This document shows positions 1 to 10,936 of a stretch of 64,000 bases of DNA, piece after piece. Position numbers and translations under genes: made by a program. This stretch comes from Verrucomicrobiota bacterium (GTDB lineage: Bacteria; Verrucomicrobiota; Verrucomicrobiia; Limisphaerales; JADJPG01): positions 1-64,000 of the forward strand of contig JADJPG010000011.1 in the NCBI GenBank assembly GCA_016713365.1, written 5' to 3'. The notes beneath the pieces were generated by a model. The model had not been told where the DNA came from. It was given only the letters and a program-made list of their open reading frames with translations, and made no database searches. The number at the start of each line of letters is the position of its first letter. Position 1 is the stretch's first letter.

Positions 1-656
1 GCAAGCCCAGAATCCCTCGGGCCGTGGTATAAATTCTCCCTGCCGTTTTTGAAGTCCATTCTCAAGCCGAACAGCAAACTTGTGGAACTTGGCTGCGGTC
101 AGGGATTGTTGCTACGCGAGATCGCCCGGCAAGGGCTGTTGCCAGAGGAGAATATTTTTGGTTTGGATCAGAGTCAAAAGGCGGTCGATTACGTTCTGCG
201 CGCTCTGCCCAAAGCTTCGGCGGCGACGGGTGATATTTACCATCTCGATACTGCGAAGAACTTCTTCGATGTCTGTCTCTTGATGGAAACGATCGAGCAT
301 TGGAGGATCAAGCCTGCGCTGGATCAAATATTTTCCGTCATGGCTGGGGAGGGCGCCTGCTGGTCTCATATCCCAATTTTCCAAGGCCGGACTGGAGGCT
401 GTTCCGAATGCTCGCCGAGAAAGCGAACCGGCCGCACTGGGTGGTGCTCCAGCCCATCGATAAAATTTATCGCGTCTCCCAGGTGATACGAATCGTCGAG
501 TCGGCGGGATTCAAGTTTGAGCTAGGGATTGGCAGCGGTTACGGGCCGCCATACTTCTATCGATGGGAAGCGGACTGGATGACGCGGTTTTTCAACGCGA
601 TCGGATTGTGGAAACTGTCGTTTCATCCCATTCTCGTGTTTCGCAAACCCGACTGA
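1..656 (+). CDS. SAM-dependent methyltransferase, 5' partial, frameshifted
   Basis: The reading frame is open from base 1, so the gene starts upstream of the window. Bases 79-105 encode LVELGCGQG, the glycine-rich SAM-binding motif I of class I methyltransferases, followed by a plausible motif II aspartate (FGLDQS). The frame that starts the gene loses sense around base 340-355; the next frame continues with GGRLLVSYPNF, which is the usual post-motif III strand of this family, and runs to the stop at 656. The two pieces therefore make one protein broken by a single indel. The substrate cannot be told. A second methyltransferase-like gene follows, which suggests a small-molecule or glycan modification locus upstream, but that part lies outside the window. 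Confidence 0.75.
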
Positions 657-676
657 TCGACATTCGACAATAACTC

Positions 677-1544
677 ATGTCCCTCCGGAAATTTCTCGCC
701 ACACCGCCGCTGGTCGGCTGTTGTTGATTCCCTTCCGCTTTTGTTTTGTGGCGGTGCCGTATTGTCTCCGCCAGTTCGGGGCCATGCTCAAGTGGTCCTT
801 CACCTCGAAGGAGCATTACAATCACACGTATCATCTCACCGAACTCAACGTTCAATACCTCGCCAGTTACGTGGCGGTGATTTCGGGCCACAAGGTTTCT
901 GAGATTCAAGGCTACATCCGGGAGCTCGAACAAGACGAGGCGTTGCGGGCGCTGCTGCGCGAGCGCACGCTGGCCAGTCCGGACCGCCATAATTCCGACG
1001 TGGAACCGCGCTACGGTCGGCGCCTCGGCTGGTATGCGCTGGTGCGGGCCACCAAGCCGAAGGTCATCGTGGAGACCGGCGTGGATCGCGGGCTTGGCAC
1101 GGCGGTGCTCGCGGCGGCCTTGATGCGGAATGACAAGGAAGGTTACCCGGGACTCGTTTATGCCACGGACATCATTGCGACCTGCGGTCATTTGTTCGCG
1201 GAACCTTACAAGTCGTACGGGCGCATCTTGCTCGGCGATTCCGTGGAGCTGCTGAAGAAGTTTCCGGAGCCGGTGGACATTTTCCTGCACGACAGCGATC
1301 ACCGGCCGGAGTACGAGTGGGCGGAGTTCCTCGCCATCGAACCGCGCCTGCACGCGACCTCCATCGTGATGAGCGACAATTCGCAGCAGACGTCGAAGAT
1401 GTTCGAGTTCGCGGAACGCATCGGGAAAAGTTTCCTCTACTTTCAGGATCAGCCGCGGATCACTGGTGGCCGGGCGATGGCATTGGCGCCGCGTTTGTTC
1501 CCGGGGCGAAAACGTGGTTCCCGGCGAATGCGCCGAAGAAGTAG
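677..1544 (+). CDS. Class I methyltransferase-like protein (Methyltransf_24 type), frameshifted
   Basis: The central part is a Rossmann methyltransferase-like domain: VIVETGVDRGLG (SAM-loop position), a later YATDI and then VDIFLHDSDH, a pattern seen in Methyltransf_24 and cephalosporin-hydroxylase-like proteins. The likely ATG is at 677; its frame (MSLRKFLATPPLVG) meets a stop near 725 and the coding potential continues in the next frame from about 721. A second shift near 1455 is needed to recover the C-terminus HWWPGDGIGAAF, which fits the family better than the arginine-rich extension in the other frame. The true stop is then 1544, not 1620. Substrate unknown. Confidence 0.7.
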
Positions 1545-1582
1545 CCGTCTCGACGACAGGTGTATCCGTGGTTTGTCCCGGG

Positions 1583-1604
1583 GCGCCGATCTCCGAATCG
1601 GCGC
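1583..1604. repeat. Hairpin between convergent genes
   Basis: GCGCCGAT and ATCGGCGC form a perfect 8-bp stem around a 6-base loop. A second smaller hairpin (CGGAG...CTCCG) follows at about 1635-1652. They lie between the reconstructed end of the methyltransferase gene and the end of the minus-strand lipoprotein gene. There is no clean T tract, so a repeat family or weak bidirectional terminator are both possible. Confidence 0.45.
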
Positions 1605-1696
1605 GTTCAAACGCTCGTGAGTAACGCGAAGAATCGGAGTTCTGCGCTCCGACTATTCCGCCTTCCGCTACTTGCGGCGCGGCTGCTCCGCCTCGA

Positions 1697-2145
1697 TCAG
1701 TTGGGACGCCGCATTTGGAACGTTCCGCGATCGTATTTGGAATCGTAGGTGGAAAAGAAGTTCGTCGCGGTCGCGTTGCCCTGGTAGCGATAAATCCCGC
1801 CCGCGTACCAGCCGAGGTTTGATTCTCCGGAGAAGGTGAACGTCCCGTCGCGATTCGTGACGCTGAGCGGGACGGTGTAGCCGAAGGTGAAGCGCAGGAT
1901 GCCGCGGCTGTATTTCGCGTGGTACCGCGCGGAGTAGACGTTGTTGGTGAGCGGGGTGATCAGGCAGCGGAGTTCGTCGTTATGACCATTCACATCGCTG
2001 CGCCACGTTCCAATCCAACGGCCGGAGAGCTGGCCGGCGGGCGGAGCCGTGGCGCGCTGCCAGTCGCGTTCAAAGGTGGAGCAACCGACGTCACCATCAC
2101 TCCGAGGAACAGTCCGGCTAGGCGTAGAGGAGTCAATTTCCGCAT
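1697..2145 (-). CDS. Small secreted lipoprotein, frameshifted
   Basis: The start ATG at 2145 opens a signal sequence, MRKLTPLRLAGLFLGVM. Near base 2095 the frame must shift by one base; the next frame then reads DVGCSTFERDW, giving a lipobox-like GC directly after the hydrophobic stretch, and continues without stops to 1697 with a tyrosine-rich beta-type sequence (YSARYHAKYSRG, then FSGESNLGWYAGG, YRYQG). The mature part is about 125 residues. I do not recognise the family; the alternation of aromatic and polar residues suggests a small beta-barrel or beta-sandwich exported protein. It points towards the methyltransferase genes and is probably transcribed alone. Confidence 0.6.
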
Positions 2146-2455
2146 GGGAGCATCATGGTCCGTCCCGCGGCGTTCGCGCAGGGCAGGCAAGGGGTCGAAG
2201 CAGCGAGGCGGCTGCGAAACATGTTACGCGCAGCGGCTGGCGACTGGGCGCTTGTTCCGACGGTGGAGCCAAACGAGTCTGCCTCCTCAGTCCAAATCAG
2301 GGTCCTCGGGGCACCGCCACTCCTAGCGCGGCGCCGTTGGGGTGCGACGGCGCATCATTGCTCTTGGTTAATGGGGGGCGGAGCGTCTCGCCATGAACCA
2401 GAGCACCGGTGTCCTCGCCGTCTTGTCTCATCCATTCTGAGCCAAAAGAATCCAT
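2146..2455. other. Intergenic stretch, no gene seen
   Basis: About 310 bases between the start of the small lipoprotein gene and the end of the minus-strand cytochrome gene. Short open frames exist but none shows a recognisable motif or start context. It presumably carries the promoter of the lipoprotein gene; I see no clear -35/-10 pair. Confidence 0.4.
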
Positions 2456-3255
2456 CTATTCCTTCCTCTCCGCGCGGCGCTTTCGGCGCTGAACTTCTCC
2501 CCGCAGCGTGGCGAGATGGGTGACGATCTCCCATCGTTGTTCGTCAGTGAAGGCTTCGGCGAAGCTGGGCATGGGCGTGCCGTCGATTCCGGTGACGATG
2601 GAGCGGTAAAGGTCCGTCAGGGCGGGGCCGCTGCGGATCGCGGGCGATCGAAGGTCGGTGGGCAGGGCAGGTTGGTCCCAGGCGTCAACGAGGCTGGCTG
2701 CGGCCGGGCCTTTGCCGTCAGCGCTTTCGCCGTGGCAGGGCGCACGAGGTGAGGAACTGGACTCTTCGCGAATGGCCCGCTCCTTCATGGCGACCTGTTT
2801 TTGAACCAGTCGGGCGCCGGCGGGATCGTGACGGGTTTGCCGTAATTTTCCGCGCGCCGCCATTTCGGCGAGAAGAATTTGATGTATTCGGTGACGACCC
2901 GGATCTCGCGGTCCGAGAGATTCGCAAAGGCGGGCATCGAGGTGCCGGAGATTCCGCTCCGGACCGTGCGCGCGAGATCGGCGTCAGTGGGAAGCAGGCC
3001 ATTCGGCGTCGACCGATACTTGAAGATGCCTGTGGCAAACGGACGCGGTTTCGGAAACATGCCGGCCGCCATGTCGCCCTTGCCGTCCCCGCGGGCGCCG
3101 TGACAGGTCAGGCAGTTTCGCTGATACACGTAGCGTCCCTGGGCGTAGAGCGTGTCATCCGGGCCGGCCGCGTTCGCCATTGAGAGGACGAACGTGGCGA
3201 GGATAGCGGGAGCCAGTTCCCCAAGCGCGATTCGGCGGGTGAAGTTCGGCGTCAT
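2456..3255 (-). CDS. Secreted di-heme c-type cytochrome, frameshifted
   Basis: The ATG at 3255 starts a signal peptide (ILATFVLSMANA). The first haem motif CLTCH is at 3100-3114, followed by GARGDGKGD and a distal methionine region (GTSMPAF), the usual class I mono-haem cytochrome layout. That frame stops near 2785. The downstream sequence carries a second cytochrome unit: CHGESADGKG and later GTPMPSFAEAF. Two other frames in 2740-2840 supply FLTSC and then APCHG, so the second CxxCH appears only if two small indels near 2750-2830 are repaired. I read it as one tandem di-haem cytochrome. An alternative is two overlapping genes, but the second would lack a signal peptide and a complete haem motif. 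Confidence 0.7.
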
Positions 3256-3618
3256 TCGTGGCTGGCGTTGTTAATCATTCGTCGTTGGTCGGTTGATTGC
3301 CGGCAGAATGCCTTGATTGAGAAAGGGTGGCATTGACTCGAATCAATGCCGAGACCTTGCGGTGCCGTCTCACCTTTTCTTGCTTTGTTTGCTCTAGCCA
3401 TGCCGGGAATACGCCGAAGGAATCTGTGATTTGAATGATGGTTCTGTTGTCTCACGATTCAAGCGTCTGGTTGTCGCCCGTCCACTCTGAGCGGAGGGGC
3501 GCAAAACCAGTGTCTAGCATGTGTGCTAATGCCACAAGGGACGGCTTCGAATCTTGACGGGCCGCCCCTCAATTGTGTAAAACAAGGCGTCTCCCGAAAT
3601 ACAACTCAGTCAAACCCT
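3256..3618. promoter_or_regulatory. Divergent intergenic region with a hairpin
   Basis: This 363-base gap separates the minus-strand cytochrome gene from the plus-strand exoprotein gene and should hold both promoters. GGCATTGA (3329-3336) and TCAATGCC (3343-3350) form a perfect 8-bp inverted repeat with a 6-base spacer, a possible operator or hairpin. No T tract follows it. No convincing coding sequence was found. Confidence 0.4.
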
Positions 3619-6365
3619 ATGAATAAGCTCGTACCGTTCTATCTTTGCGGCCTCATGGCCTCTGTACCGGCGGATGCGGCGAACATCATGTTCGTCAGCT
3701 TCCACTCCGGCGACAACACTCCTTCGGCCGCTGCTGTGACCGCTGGTTTCACCCAGGCTCCTGACGTCGGCTACACGCAACTGCTCCAAAACAATGGGCA
3801 CACCGTGACGCGCGTGGTGACCAGTGACACCCCAACGCCGCGCTGTTGAACGCGGCGGATCTCGTGATCATCAGCCGTTCCGTGCCGAGCACCCATTACG
3901 ACGCGGACGCTGACACTGCTGCTTGGAATGGCATCACCGCTCCCACGATTATTCTTGGCGGCTACATCTTGCGGAACAACCGCCTCGGTTACACCACTGG
4001 CACCACCATTCCTGATACCGCCGGATCGGTGAAGCTCCGCGTCCAGGCGCCGCACCATCCGATCTTCGCGGGAGTGGCTCTCGATGCCAGCGGCCTCATG
4101 GTCAATGATTACGCCAGCATCGCCACCCACACGAACACCCCCCAGCGCGGTATTTCGGTGAACAGCAATCCACTCTCCGGCGGCGGCGTGACGCTCGCCA
4201 CCATCGGCACGCCCGGCGATCCGGCCAATGGCGGCATGGTCATCGGCGAATGGCTCGCGGGCGATGCGACGGCCAACGGCCGCGCTGATGCCTTGGGCGG
4301 TCACCGTTTGGTTCTCCTCACGGGCAGCCGCGAGAATGCAGCGATCACTGGCGGCGCCGCGGCGCTGACCTCGGAGGCGGCTGGTATTTACGACCTCACC
4401 CCGGACGGCGCCACGCTGTTGCTGAACGCAGTGAACTACATGACCTCCGGTCGCGCGGCCCTGCGCTCGGTGGATACGGCGAACAACGAATCGCCCGGCC
4501 CGAATGAAACGTCTCTCGCCGAAGCGCTGACCGATCTGCAGGACGGCGACTACATCCGCTTCAAGATTCCTGGTGCCGGCCCGCACGTCATCACCACCCC
4601 GCTCGGTGGTTATCCGTTGATTACGGCGAATGGCGTCACCATCGATGGCTACAGCCAGCCCGGTTCCGTCAAGAACACCAACCCGATTCTCGGCGGCAAC
4701 AATGCCCAGATTAAGATCGTTCTCGACTCCACCGGCGCTGATACCGGCGCCAGCGATCCGCAGGATCCGTCGTTGAATTCCCGCCGTTCCACCCGCATTC
4801 TGCACAGTGGCTACGGTGACTCGGAGAACGGCATCCTTGCCGTTTTTGGCGCCGATAACTTCGACGTGAGCGGTCTTGGCTTTCATCGGCAGGCCGTCGG
4901 CGGGACAGGGACGACCCGGCGATCTATGCGGTGGCACTTGTAAATCAGGCTACTAACGCCCACATCCACGGCTGCTTGTTCGGCATCATGCCTGGCGAGT
5001 CCACGCAAGCGGAACTCAAGCCCGTCTCGGCGGCTGTTGCAGCGTTCCGTTACCGGACTGGCGGCGACGTTTATTCTTCGGGGCCAAAATCGGAACGGAT
5101 GGTGATGGAGTGAATGACCGTGCCGAGTTCAACGTGGTGTTGGGTGCGCGCGACGCGTTCCCGCTCGAGCTGCCCGGTGCTCGCATCTCGGGCAATTACG
5201 TCAACGTCGTCCAGAACGGCCTGAGCTTCGTTGACATTGACGAAGTATACGCCCGCTGGCGCGCCGCGTTCGAAGCGGGCGGTTCTGACCCGGTGACGTC
5301 ACCATCGAAAACTTTGAGAATGGTCGCGTGACCGAAGGAACCGTGATCGGAACGAATGGCGATGGCGTCAGCGATTCCGACGAGCGTAACATCTTCGGCC
5401 ATGTGGTCTATGACCATCTTGGTGAATTCTACAGCAGCTCTGTGAACGCGGTGCTCGCTGGGAACTACTTCGGCGTGGGCGTCGATGGCGTCACGCCTTC
5501 GCCGATGTCCACGAACATCAATCCCGATTTTGTCGAGTTCGGCGGCAGTATTGCCCAGGTCCGCATCGGGTCCAATGGTGACGGGATCAGTGATGATCTC
5601 GAGGGCAACCTCATCGTGAACGTCCCGGCGGACGTTCTCTTTGGCAAGTTCGGGAACCCCGGTTGTCTCCCGCGGCAACAAGCTGGTGAACTGCGGCGTC
5701 GCTGGCGTTCCGTTTGCCGACGGTGACAACAGCTTGTCTTCAGCGCCTACTACGCTCCTTATCTCGCAGACGTCTCCCAAGGCGTCAGCCCGGTGATCAA
5801 GAGCCTCTCCGGTGGCATCCTCAAGGTCAGCATCCCGGCTCCCGCTGCCGCGTATCCGAACACGGCGTTGGATCTGTATCTGGCGGACACCGCCGCCCTC
5901 GCGAAGAACAACTTCTATCCCGCCGCGATGATTCATCCCGGTGCGTTCCTCGGAACCTACACGGACAACGGTCCGCTGGACACCGATCCCGCCGCCAACG
6001 AGCTCTCCATTGACGTGAGCGCGTTTGGCATCACGGACTCGACCGTTCTCACCGCCGCTGCGAGCTATTCGTCGGTCGCGGGGAACTTCAACGCCATCAA
6101 CGCCGTGACCACGCCGATGGCCAGCCCGTTCTCGGCCAATCCTGTCCTCTCCATCAAGGTGGACGCCGTCGCCTTCACCACCGAGCTCTCCTGGCTCGGC
6201 GCTCCGAACCTGTTTGATCTCCAGATCAACAACAATGTCGAAGACTCCGGGAACTGGTCGCCCTTGCCCGCTGGTTCGGTGGCCCACACCGGCGGTCGCA
6301 ATATCGTCACGACGGGTTTCGAGAACTTCGATGGCGCCACGTTCTATCGCCTGATCAGCAAATAG
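3619..6365 (+). CDS. Large secreted beta-helix protein, six frameshifts
   Basis: MNKLVPFYLCGLMASVPADA is a signal peptide. Residues after it (NIMFVSFHSG...) resemble a Rossmann/ThuA-like fold: a strand, a long helix region with LLQNNGHTV, then ADLVIISRSVPS. The second half carries motifs common in parallel beta-helix exoproteins (NGVTIDGYSQPGS, VIGTNGDGVSD, NIFGHVV, NYFGVGVDG). The C-terminus (DSGNWSPLPAG ... TFYRLISK) matches the terminal domain shared by several proteins in this window. The gene is broken by about six indels, near 3833, 4908, 5072, 5293, 5660 and 5735; in each case the next frame continues the same sequence type. A terminator follows at once. The likely role is a cell-surface or secreted binding protein; no catalytic residues were identified. 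Confidence 0.7.
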
Positions 6366-6398
6366 TGGTTCCGTCTCCGTCTGATGGACGCTTCACGC

Positions 6399-6431
6399 AG
6401 GCCGGTGGGTAACAGGTGTTCCCACCGGCCT
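6399..6431 (+). terminator. Rho-independent terminator
   Basis: AGGCCGGTGGG (6399-6409) pairs perfectly with CCCACCGGCCT (6421-6431) across an 11-base loop, and is followed by CTTGCTTTTG. It lies 34 bases after the stop codon of the beta-helix gene. Confidence 0.75.
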
Positions 6432-6520
6432 CTTGCTTTTGCGGCTGGGTCTCGACGGCGGTTCCCGTCCGGAACATCCTTTGAAGGTTCGCTGCTGGCG
6501 ATTCGTCCGTTTCTCCATCG

Positions 6521-9500
6521 ATGGCAACGAGTTCAAGGTCTGACATGAAGCGCTCAAACGACGGCCGGATGGTCAAGAACGGGTTTGGCGGACACGCTCC
6601 GCAGTGGAATTTCCATGTAGCTGGCGTGGCGATGCTGTGGGCGCTGTCGGGCGCGGTCGGATTAAACGCCGCGGACGGAACCGGATTTGATTACTTCGAA
6701 AAGAACGTGCGCCCGGTGCTGGTGGATTCCTGTTACAGCTGCCACAGCGCGCAGGCCGAGAAAGGGCATCAAGGGAGGGCTCTCGCTCGACACCAAGGAC
6801 GGCCTGCTGAAAGGCGGCGAGAATGGTCCGGCCATTGTCGCCGGCCATCCCGAGAAAAGTTTGTTGATCAAGGCGGTTCGGTATCACGACGAGAGCCTGC
6901 AAATGCCGCCCAAGGGCAAGAAGCTTCCCGACGAACAAATCGAGGCGCTGGTGGCGTGGGTGAAAATGGGCGCCCCGGATCCTCGCACCGGTCCAAGCAC
7001 GCTGAAGGATCCCAAAGTCGAGGCCGCCAAACACTGGGCCTTCCAACCGGTCAAGCAGCCCGCTGTCCCGAAGGTTCGCAACAAGAAGCAGGTGCAGAGT
7101 CCGGTGGATTCATTCCTTCTCGCGAAGCTGGAGGAGAAGGGACTGACGCTCTCGCCGCGCGCGGACAAACGCACGCTTGTCCGACGGGCATACTATGACT
7201 TGCTGGGCTTGCCGCCAACGGACGCGCAGGTGGCTGAGTTTGAGAAGGACCGTTCACCGGACGCCTTCGCAAAGCTGGTGGATCGCCTGCTCGACTCGCC
7301 GCATTACGGAGAACGTTGGGCGCGTTACTGGCTGGATATCGCGCGCTACGCGGACACCAAGGGCTACGTGTTCGAGGAGGAACGGCGTTACCCGTATTCC
7401 TACACCTACCGTGACTGGGTGATCCGTTCGTTGAACGAAGATTTGCCGTACGATCAATTCCTCATCCAGCAACTCGCGGCCGATCTGCTGCCGCTCGGGG
7501 ATGATAAACGGCCGCTGGCGGCGCTCGGATTCCTGACCCTCGGCCGCCGGTTCCTGAACAATCAGGCGGACATCATCGACGACCGCATCGACGTGGTTAC
7601 CCGCGGCACCATGGGGCTGACGGTGGCGTGCGCGCGGTGTCATGATCACAAGTCGGACCCGGTCCCGACCAAGGATTACTACTCGCTCTACGGTGTGTTT
7701 GCCTCCTGCAACGAGCCGGGAGAAAAGCCGCTGCTCGGCTCGAAATCGATGCCGAAGGAATATCCCGAGTATCTCGTCGAACGAAAGAAACGCGCGGACG
7801 AATTGGAGAACTACCAGCGCGGCGAGGAGGACAAAGTGCGCACGAAGATTCGCGGACAGGTGGGGGATTATCTGCTCGTTCTGCACGATTCATCGATCGC
7901 GTCGGAGGACAAAAAGGAAGGACTGGTTCGCGAGCGCAAGTTACAGCCGTCGCTCTCCCGCTCGTACAAGAAGTCGCTGAAAGAATGGAACACGAAGACG
8001 AACCCGATCTTCGCGCCCTGGTTTGAATTCACCGCGCTGCCCGCGACAAACTTTGCCTCTGCGGCGCGGGAAATTGCCGCGAAGCTGGGTGAAGCCAAGA
8101 CAGTCAACCCGGTCGTTGCGGAACGTCTGCTCAAGAGTGAACCACCAGCGTCCCTCAAGGAAGCTGCCGAGCGATTTAATAAACTTTTCGCGGAGATCGA
8201 TTTGGAATGGCGCACGTTATTGACGAACACGCCGACCGCAAAAGCTCTGGGCAATCCCGACCGCGAAGCGCTCCGCCAGATCCTGTACGCCGATGGCACG
8301 CCAGTCATGTCGCTCGACAGCGGTGAGTTGCTGCGCTTTACCGACACGCCGGTGCAGCAAAAAGTCCGGGCGCTCAAGCGCAAGCTGGACGAAGTGGACG
8401 CCACGCATCCGGGTGCACCGCCGCGCGCGATGGCGTTACTCGATAATCCCACGCCGACCGAGCCAGTCGTGTTCAAGCGGGGTAATCCGGGTAATCCGGG
8501 TGACAAGGTGCCGCGTCAATTCCTCGAAATCGTTTCGGGTCCGAAGCGGAAGCCGTTCGCAAAGGGCAGCGGCCGTCTCGAAATGGCGCAGGAAATCGCG
8601 AGCAAGGACAACCCTCTGACCGCGCGCGTGTTTGTGAACCGCGTCTGGATGTATCACTTTGGCACGCCGTTCGTGCGCACGCCGAGTGATTTCGGCCTGC
8701 GCTCCGATCCGCCCACTCATCCCGAGCTGCTGGATTATCTCGCGTCGCGTTTCGTGACGGACGGATGGTCGATCAAGAAGTTCCACAAGCTCATCATGCT
8801 CTCCGGCGCCTACCAGCAGGTGAGTGATGACCATGCAAAGTCGGCGCAGATCGATCCGGCCAATCAGTTGTTCTGGCGAATGAACCGGCGCCGGCTCGAC
8901 TTCGAAGCCATGCGCGATTCGCTGCTCGCGGTTTCGGGCAGTCTGGATCTGACGCACGGCGGTCGCGGCGTCGAGATGACAACCGAGCCGTTCACGGTGC
9001 GGCGGACGGTCTACGGATTCGTCGAGCGCCAGAATCTGCCCGGGCTGTTACGCACCTTTGACTTCGCGAGCCCGGACACCACGAGCCCGCAGCGTTTCAG
9101 CACGACGGTGCCGCAGCAGGCGTTGTTTCTGATGAACAGCCCGTTCGTCATCGAGCGGGCGAAGAGTTTGCTCGCGCGTCCGGAGATCAAATCTGCTCCG
9201 ACCGACGAGCAGAAGATTCAGCAAATGTATCGCGTCGCCTTCCAGCGTCCGGCGGACAGGGACGAGTTGAAGCTCGGCCAGCAGTTCGTGGCGATGCAGA
9301 CGACCGCCGAGCAGCCTCCGGAACCGCCAGCGTGGAGCTACGGTTACGGACGATTCGACGAGGGAGCGAAGCGCACGGAAAGTTTCACGCCGCTTCCGCA
9401 CTGGACTGGATACGCCTGGCAGGGCGGCGACAAGCTGCCGGATGGAAAACTAGGCTGGGTGATTGTCAATGCCGACGGCGGTCATGTGGGCAATGATCAG

Positions 9501-9935
9501 AATCATGCAGCCATTCGCCGCTGGCGCGCGCCACGTGATGGCACGGTGCGAATTGGTGGCGAGTTGAATCACCCCAGCGACAAGGGCGACGGCGTGCGCG
9601 CGCGCATCGTCTCCAGCCGCAGCGGATTGCTCGGTGAATGGACGGCGAAGAACAGCAAGTCGGCGGTGACGCTGGATCGCATCGATGTGAAGCGCGGCGA
9701 GCTGATTGATTTCATTGCGGACTGCCGTCAGAGCGTCGAGTTCGATTCATTTCACTGGGCGCCGACAGTGAAGGCGATTGCCGGTGCGGCGAAGGATTCC
9801 GATGAGGTGCGCGAATGGAGTGCGAAGGCAGACTTCAGCGGACCGGTGAAAGCGCCCGAGAAACGGTCACTCACCCCGTGGGAGAAATACGCACAGGTCC
9901 TGCTGCTGGCGAACGAACTGATGTTCGTTGACTGA
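6521..9935 (+). CDS. PSCyt1-DUF1549-DUF1553 protein, one frameshift
   Basis: About 1,135 residues. A leader with a hydrophobic stretch (VAMLWALSGAVGLNAADG) precedes a cytochrome-like PSCyt1 domain with CYSCH at 6731-6745. A frameshift near 6765 at a GGG run separates it from the rest: the next frame continues GGLSLDTKDGLLKGG and MPPKGKKL, typical of PSCyt1. Then come DUF1549 (LARYWLD-like segment, CARCHDHKSDP) and DUF1553 (MYHFGTPFVRTPSDFG, ending YAQVLLLANELMFVD). An extra beta-rich insertion of about 150 residues (around 9340-9790) sits within the C-terminal domain. These proteins occur in multiples in Planctomycetes and Verrucomicrobia; their role is unknown, possibly redox or polysaccharide-linked. 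Unlike the copy at 50.3 kb, no DUF1501 gene follows. The start could also be the ATG at 6545 or 6572. Confidence 0.85.
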
Positions 9936-9947
9936 CGGAGTCCTGCC

Positions 9948-10850
9948 TCAACCGCGCCACAGCGACTTCGACTTTCGCCATTCCAAAAGCAGTTCGCGGA
10001 ATCGTTGAACCGGTGGGGCGTCTTCCCTTTCCGGCCACGCGAAGACGAGCGGAACGGTGACTTCGGGAGTGAGTGGCACGAACTTTAAGACGGACGCGGG
10101 CGACACCACGGAATCGGTCACCACGCCGATTCCCGCGCCAGCTTCCACGTAGCTGAGGACGGTTCCGATCAGGCTCGGCGTGTGGGCGAGCTTTGGGAGG
10201 AAACCCGCCTGGCGACAGCCCGCCAGCACCGCGTCGTGCAATCCCATGCCTTCGCGACGCGCGAGGACGATGAGCGATTCCCGTTCGAGTTTCGACCAGG
10301 GCAGGGAACGGCGTTGCGCGAAGGTGTGTTCACCGGGGACGACAACTCCGAGTGGCTCCTCGCGAAGGACGATGGTTTTTAAACCCAGCGCTTCGTGGGA
10401 GAGCACCGGGCGGGTTAATCCTGCCGAGAGGCGGCCCTTCGAAACCATTTCCCAGACGCGCTCCGGCGTGCGTTCCTCCAGATGCAGGGAGACGAGCGGA
10501 TACCGCTGGCGGTATTCGTGCAGCAAGCGGCCGAGAAACGGCGCCGTCGGCGGCCCGATGTAACCGAGTCGCAGTTCGCCCTCTTCACCCGACGCCGTGC
10601 GACGGACGCGCCGCAGGGCTTCTTCCCAGCGCTCCAGCAGCACGCCGGCCTCGTGGAGCAGGGTGGCGCCGGCGGGGGTGAGGCGGACGTGATGACGGGA
10701 ACGGTCGAGCAGGGGAACGCCAAGAGTGGTTTCAATCTCCTTCACCGCGCGGCTGAGCGCCGGTTGCGCGACACGCAGGCGTTTCGCGGCTCGCGAGTAG
10801 CTGCGTTCCTCGGCGACGGCCTGGAAGTATCGAATGTGCCGGAGGTCCAT
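9948..10850 (-). CDS. LysR-family transcriptional regulator
   Basis: A 300-residue LTTR. The N-terminal winged helix is clear: MDLRHIRYFQAVAEERS, then AAKRLRVAQPALSRAVKEIE, LLDRSRHHVRLTPAG. The periplasmic-binding-like effector domain starts near LRLGYIG and shows GVVVPGEH and GAGIGVVTDSVV. I chose the ATG at 10850 because it begins the conserved MDLRHIRYF; the frame extends eight codons further, into the operator palindrome. The gene is divergent from a cation/proton antiporter gene, the classic arrangement in which an LTTR controls its neighbour. The effector cannot be predicted. It ends 12 bases from the end of the PSCyt1 gene on the other strand. Confidence 0.92.
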   Translation of the reverse strand: MDLRHIRYFQAVAEERSYSRAAKRLRVAQPALSRAVKEIETTLGVPLLDRSRHHVRLTPAGATLLHEAGVLLERWEEALRRVRRTASGEEGELRLGYIGPPTAPFLGRLLHEYRQRYPLVSLHLEERTPERVWEMVSKGRLSAGLTRPVLSHEALGLKTIVLREEPLGVVVPGEHTFAQRRSLPWSKLERESLIVLARREGMGLHDAVLAGCRQAGFLPKLAHTPSLIGTVLSYVEAGAGIGVVTDSVVSPASVLKFVPLTPEVTVPLVFAWPEREDAPPVQRFRELLLEWRKSKSLWRG

Positions 10851-10861
10851 GATTCTGGACC

Positions 10862-10882
10862 GTGATGCCAGCACGGCATCAC
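10862..10882. promoter_or_regulatory. Probable LysR operator palindrome
   Basis: GTGATGCC and GGCATCAC form a perfect 8-bp inverted repeat with a 5-base spacer. Inside it lies ATGCC-N5-GGCAT, which fits the T-N11-A rule for LTTR recognition sites (T at 10866, A at 10878). It is 12 bases before the regulator start and 55 bases before the antiporter start, where autoregulation and control of the antiporter would both be possible. Confidence 0.65.
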
Positions 10883-10936
10883 GCTCATAGCGAGATTATA
10901 TTTCCGTTCATACGATGGCCTTGGCAATTTGTAGCC

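Noticed and set aside
2718..3038. A separate small gene inside the cytochrome region
   Set aside because: It only supplies a short linking part (FLTSC) of the second haem unit after an indel; there is no start or domain of its own.
3252..3455. A 67-codon minus-strand frame upstream of the cytochrome
   Set aside because: No ribosome site, no motif, and it occupies the divergent promoter region.
3771..4937. A 388-codon open frame on the minus strand
   Set aside because: It is antisense to the beta-helix gene and shows only Arg/Val/Gly-rich low-complexity sequence.
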